Program-made: the position numbers and the translations under genes | The notes under the pieces: generated by a model | Told to the model about the DNA's origin: nothing | Seen by the model: only the letters and a program-made list of their open reading frames with translations | Databases searched by the model: none | From: Comamonas terrigena NBRC 13299 | Lineage (GTDB): Bacteria > Pseudomonadota > Gammaproteobacteria > Burkholderiales > Burkholderiaceae_C | Direction of reading: 5' to 3' | DNA length: 64,000 nucleotides | NCBI RefSeq assembly: GCF_006740045.1 | Contig: NZ_AP019749.1 | Span: 3,801,001 to 3,865,000 of the forward strand | In this document: one piece after another, positions 62,341-64,000 of the stretch | Layout of the letters: each line of letters opens with the position of its first letter | Position numbering within the stretch: position 1 is the stretch's first letter

Positions 62341-62653
62341 TGAGGTAAGCCCCGACATCCTGCTGCGCGCTCCCGGACGCAGGCAGGCGCAGCCGGCCCG
62401 GCGCCGGCTGCAAACTCTTACAATTGAACCGCCGAAGCTGCCTGCGCCCGAAAGCGTTGGAGTTCACGCCACAAACAGCGTGTGTTCCTACTCTGACGAG
62501 CACAGGCAGCTTCTTTTTTGATAGCTTAAAAAGCAAAGCTGTTTTGCCGCCAACAGCATACGGGTGCAAGCCATCTGCAAGCTCCGGGCCGCTACACATC
62601 GGCATGATCCGCATACACCACACACAACAGCGGACAGCTCGGGAGACACAGCC
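62341..62653 (+). other. guaC to oxidoreductase intergenic region
   Basis: These 313 bases contain the candidate RNA at 62419-62519. After it comes AT-rich sequence (TTTTGATAGCTTAAAAAGC) that might hold the next gene's promoter. GGGAG (62641-62645) is the ribosome site for the TTG start at 62654. I see nothing else. Confidence 0.6.
62419..62519 (+). ncRNA. Candidate small RNA with terminator stem, downstream of guaC
   Basis: A TACAAT -10-like element (62419-62424) is followed by a long inverted repeat. GAAGCTGCCTG (62434-62444) pairs perfectly with CAGGCAGCTTC (62503-62513), directly followed by six T (62514-62519). The 58-base interior contains CACGC-n8-GCGTG (62465-62482). A transcript of about 88 nt starting near 62431 would be a compact closed structure with a terminator tail, like many Hfq-dependent RNAs. 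No -35 is clear. The alternative is that it is simply an unusually long-looped guaC terminator. Confidence 0.45.
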
Positions 62654-63556
62654 TTGACCACCCCCATTCCCCCACCTTTGCGCATTGCCGTACTGGGCAC
62701 CGGCTTGATGGGCGCGCCCATGGCCCGCCGCCTGTGTGAGGCCGGCCACCAGGTGCAGGTCTGGAACCGCACCCGAGCCAAGGCCGAGGCACTGCAAGCC
62801 TTTGGCGCCACGGTGCACGATACGCCCCGCTCCGCAGCGGCGCACAGCGACATCGTGATCAGCCTGCTGGAAAACGGCACAGTGGTGGGCGAGGTGCTGT
62901 TCGGCATGGGCGGCGCAGGCGCCGTGCACGGCATGCACGAGGGCAGCCTGTTCATCGACATGGCATCCATCCAGCCGCGCGAGGCACGCGACCATGCGTC
63001 GCGCCTGGCCGAACGCGGCCTGCGCCATCTGGACGCCCCGGTCTCCGGCGGCACCGTGGGCGCCGACAACGGCACCCTGGCCATCATGGCCGGCGGCCGG
63101 GCCGAAGACTTTGCGGCCGCCCTGCCCGTGTTCGCCGCTCTGGGCCGTGCCACCCATGTCGGCCCGCACGGCACTGGTCAGCTCACCAAGCTGGCCAACC
63201 AGATGATTGTGGGCATCACCATCGGCGCGGTGGCCGAGGCCCTGCTGCTGTGCGCCAAGGGCGGTGCCGACATGGCCAAGGTGCGCGAAGCCATCTCCGG
63301 CGGATTCGCCGACAGCCGCATCCTGCAACTGCACGGCCAGCGCATGGTGGAACGCGACTTTGCCCCGCACGGCAAGATGAGCGTGCAGCTCAAGGACCTG
63401 CGCAACGCCCTGGCCACGGCGGGCGAGATCGGCTTCGATGCTCCGATCACCGAACTCTTTGCCAAGCTCTACGCCGACGGCGTGGAGCACGGCCTGGGCG
63501 GGCTGGACCACAGCGGCCTGTTCGTGGAGCTGGCCAGCCGCAACGCGCTGCAGTGA
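62654..63556 (+). CDS. NAD(P)-dependent oxidoreductase, 3-hydroxyisobutyrate dehydrogenase family
   Basis: This protein has 300 aa from a TTG start preceded by GGGAG at 8 bases; an ATG at 62564 would add 30 unrelated residues. The Rossmann motif is VLGTGLMGAPMARRL near the N-terminus, followed by VWNRTRAKAE (NADP-preferring Arg). DAPVSGGTVGADNGTLAIMAGG is the substrate loop and GQLTKLANQMIVG has the catalytic Lys. It belongs to the group of 3-hydroxyisobutyrate, tartronate semialdehyde and succinic-semialdehyde (GLYR) reductases. The substrate is not defined by the sequence. Confidence 0.93.
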   Translation: MTTPIPPPLRIAVLGTGLMGAPMARRLCEAGHQVQVWNRTRAKAEALQAFGATVHDTPRSAAAHSDIVISLLENGTVVGEVLFGMGGAGAVHGMHEGSLFIDMASIQPREARDHASRLAERGLRHLDAPVSGGTVGADNGTLAIMAGGRAEDFAAALPVFAALGRATHVGPHGTGQLTKLANQMIVGITIGAVAEALLLCAKGGADMAKVREAISGGFADSRILQLHGQRMVERDFAPHGKMSVQLKDLRNALATAGEIGFDAPITELFAKLYADGVEHGLGGLDHSGLFVELASRNALQ

Positions 63557-63648
63557 AGTTTTTGCGTTTTTTTGCACTGCCTGGCTGCGCACTCAAAAAA
63601 AGTGGAGCATAATAGAGGGCTCAGGTTGCAACGCAATCCGAGAAAAGT

Positions 63649-63724
63649 GGGCTCTTAGCTCAGCTGGTAGAGCAGCGGACTCTTAATCCGTTGGTCGAGT
63701 GTTCGAATCACTCAGGGCCCACCA
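63649..63724 (+). tRNA. tRNA-Lys (CTT), copy 1
   Basis: A complete 76-base cloverleaf has acceptor GGGCTCT with AGGGCCC (one G-T pair). The D arm contains AGCTCAGCTGGTAGAGC, the anticodon loop reads ACTCTTAAT with anticodon CTT, and the T loop is GTTCGAATC. The CCA end is encoded. It is identical to the second copy 59 bases downstream, and both are probably made from one transcript. A CATAAT element (63608-63613) is the likely -10. Confidence 0.98.
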
Positions 63725-63764
63725 CTTTTTTCAGTCGGTCTGAAATTGTTTTTCAGATTGGCGA

Positions 63765-63784
63765 CTTTCGGTTCACACCGAAAG
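63765..63784 (+). other. Hairpin abutting the second tRNA-Lys
   Basis: CTTTCGGT (63765-63772) pairs with ACCGAAAG (63777-63784) around TCAC, and the last base of the stem is the first base of tRNA copy 2. A second small stem TCTGAA/TTCAGA lies at 63739-63757. These probably guide RNase P or RNase E cleavage of the joint precursor. Confidence 0.6.
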
Positions 63785-63859
63785 GGCTCTTAGCTCAGCT
63801 GGTAGAGCAGCGGACTCTTAATCCGTTGGTCGAGTGTTCGAATCACTCAGGGCCCACCA
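63784..63859 (+). tRNA. tRNA-Lys (CTT), copy 2
   Basis: This copy is identical in all 76 bases to copy 1, including the encoded CCA and the CTT anticodon. It follows a 59-base spacer. It may be a recent tandem duplication or be kept uniform by gene conversion. Confidence 0.98.
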
Positions 63860-63864
63860 TCTCC

Positions 63865-63897
63865 AAAGCCTGCCTTGGCTCCCAAGGCATGCTTTTT
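63865..63897 (+). terminator. Intrinsic terminator after the tRNA-Lys pair
   Basis: GCCTTGG (63872-63878) pairs with CCAAGGC (63882-63888) around a short loop, extended by AAAGC with GCTTT (one bulge on each side), and followed by TTTTT. It closes the tRNA transcription unit. Confidence 0.85.
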
Positions 63898-64000
63898 CCA
63901 TTCTTCTATCGCTACTTTTGCACAGATAGAAACAATCATTCCCGTCACACGATGTAAATACTGGTGCTTTTTTCAGCATGCGGGCTAAGCTCGAACGCGT
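63898..64000. other. AT-richer sequence at the right edge
   Basis: The last 103 bases are visibly richer in A and T than the rest and contain no gene. tRNA 3' ends are common integration sites, so a mobile region could begin here, but too little is visible to say. Confidence 0.3.

Overview
The window is high-GC and densely coded. It looks like a chromosome segment of a betaproteobacterium of the order Burkholderiales, most likely family Comamonadaceae (Comamonas/Delftia/Acidovorax-like). This rests on gene order (maf, RsmI-like methyltransferase, S49 peptidase, Rieske, HAD, rluC, rne; polA-DUF2782-thrB), on Bug-type binding proteins without transporter partners, and on protein families typical of the group. 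That assignment is inference; no marker gene was searched. I saw no insertion sequence, prophage or CRISPR array.

Layout. 1-8.4 kb: nucleotide sanitation and RNA processing genes around a divergent rluC/rne pair with a 0.6-kb structured rne leader. 8.4-11.1 kb: yaaA, a prolyl-4-hydroxylase-like oxygenase and queF. 11.1-17 kb: a 769-aa membrane-anchored protein of unknown function and two tandem Aer-like chemoreceptors, the second frameshifted. 17-21.2 kb: dinB, an EamA exporter, a VOC protein and a DUF937-OmpA protein. 21.4-24.7 kb: a lactate/2-hydroxy-acid locus with two FMN dehydrogenases around a FadR/LldR-type regulator and two LldR/PdhR-like operators. 24.8-29.6 kb: a complete yfiR-yfiN-yfiB cyclic-di-GMP module downstream of pbpC. 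29.8-32 kb: tenA, a nuclease-fold protein and a GNAT acetyltransferase. 32-36.3 kb: a ugp-like ABC importer with two Pho-box-like sites in front of it. 36.5-44.1 kb: YciI, a giant thioester alpha-2-macroglobulin and a Bug protein. 44.3-48.1 kb: argH, an AlgR-like regulator without its kinase, and a ZIP metal transporter. 48.4-51.7 kb: a dienelactone hydrolase, azlCD and a second orphan Bug-like protein. 51.9-57.2 kb: polA, DUF2782, thrB and a membrane protein. 57.3-63.6 kb: a FUSC protein, uvrD, guaC with a structured leader, a candidate small RNA and a 3-hydroxyisobutyrate dehydrogenase-family enzyme. 63.6-64 kb: two identical tRNA-Lys(CTT) genes.

Most genes are housekeeping or well-known families. 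I did not find a clear new multi-gene system. The most promising unexplained signals are non-coding: the guaC leader hairpin, the putative small RNA after guaC, the overlapping hairpins before queF, the heptamer repeat on a methyltransferase stop codon, and the paired operator sites. The 769-aa unknown protein is the least explained coding sequence.
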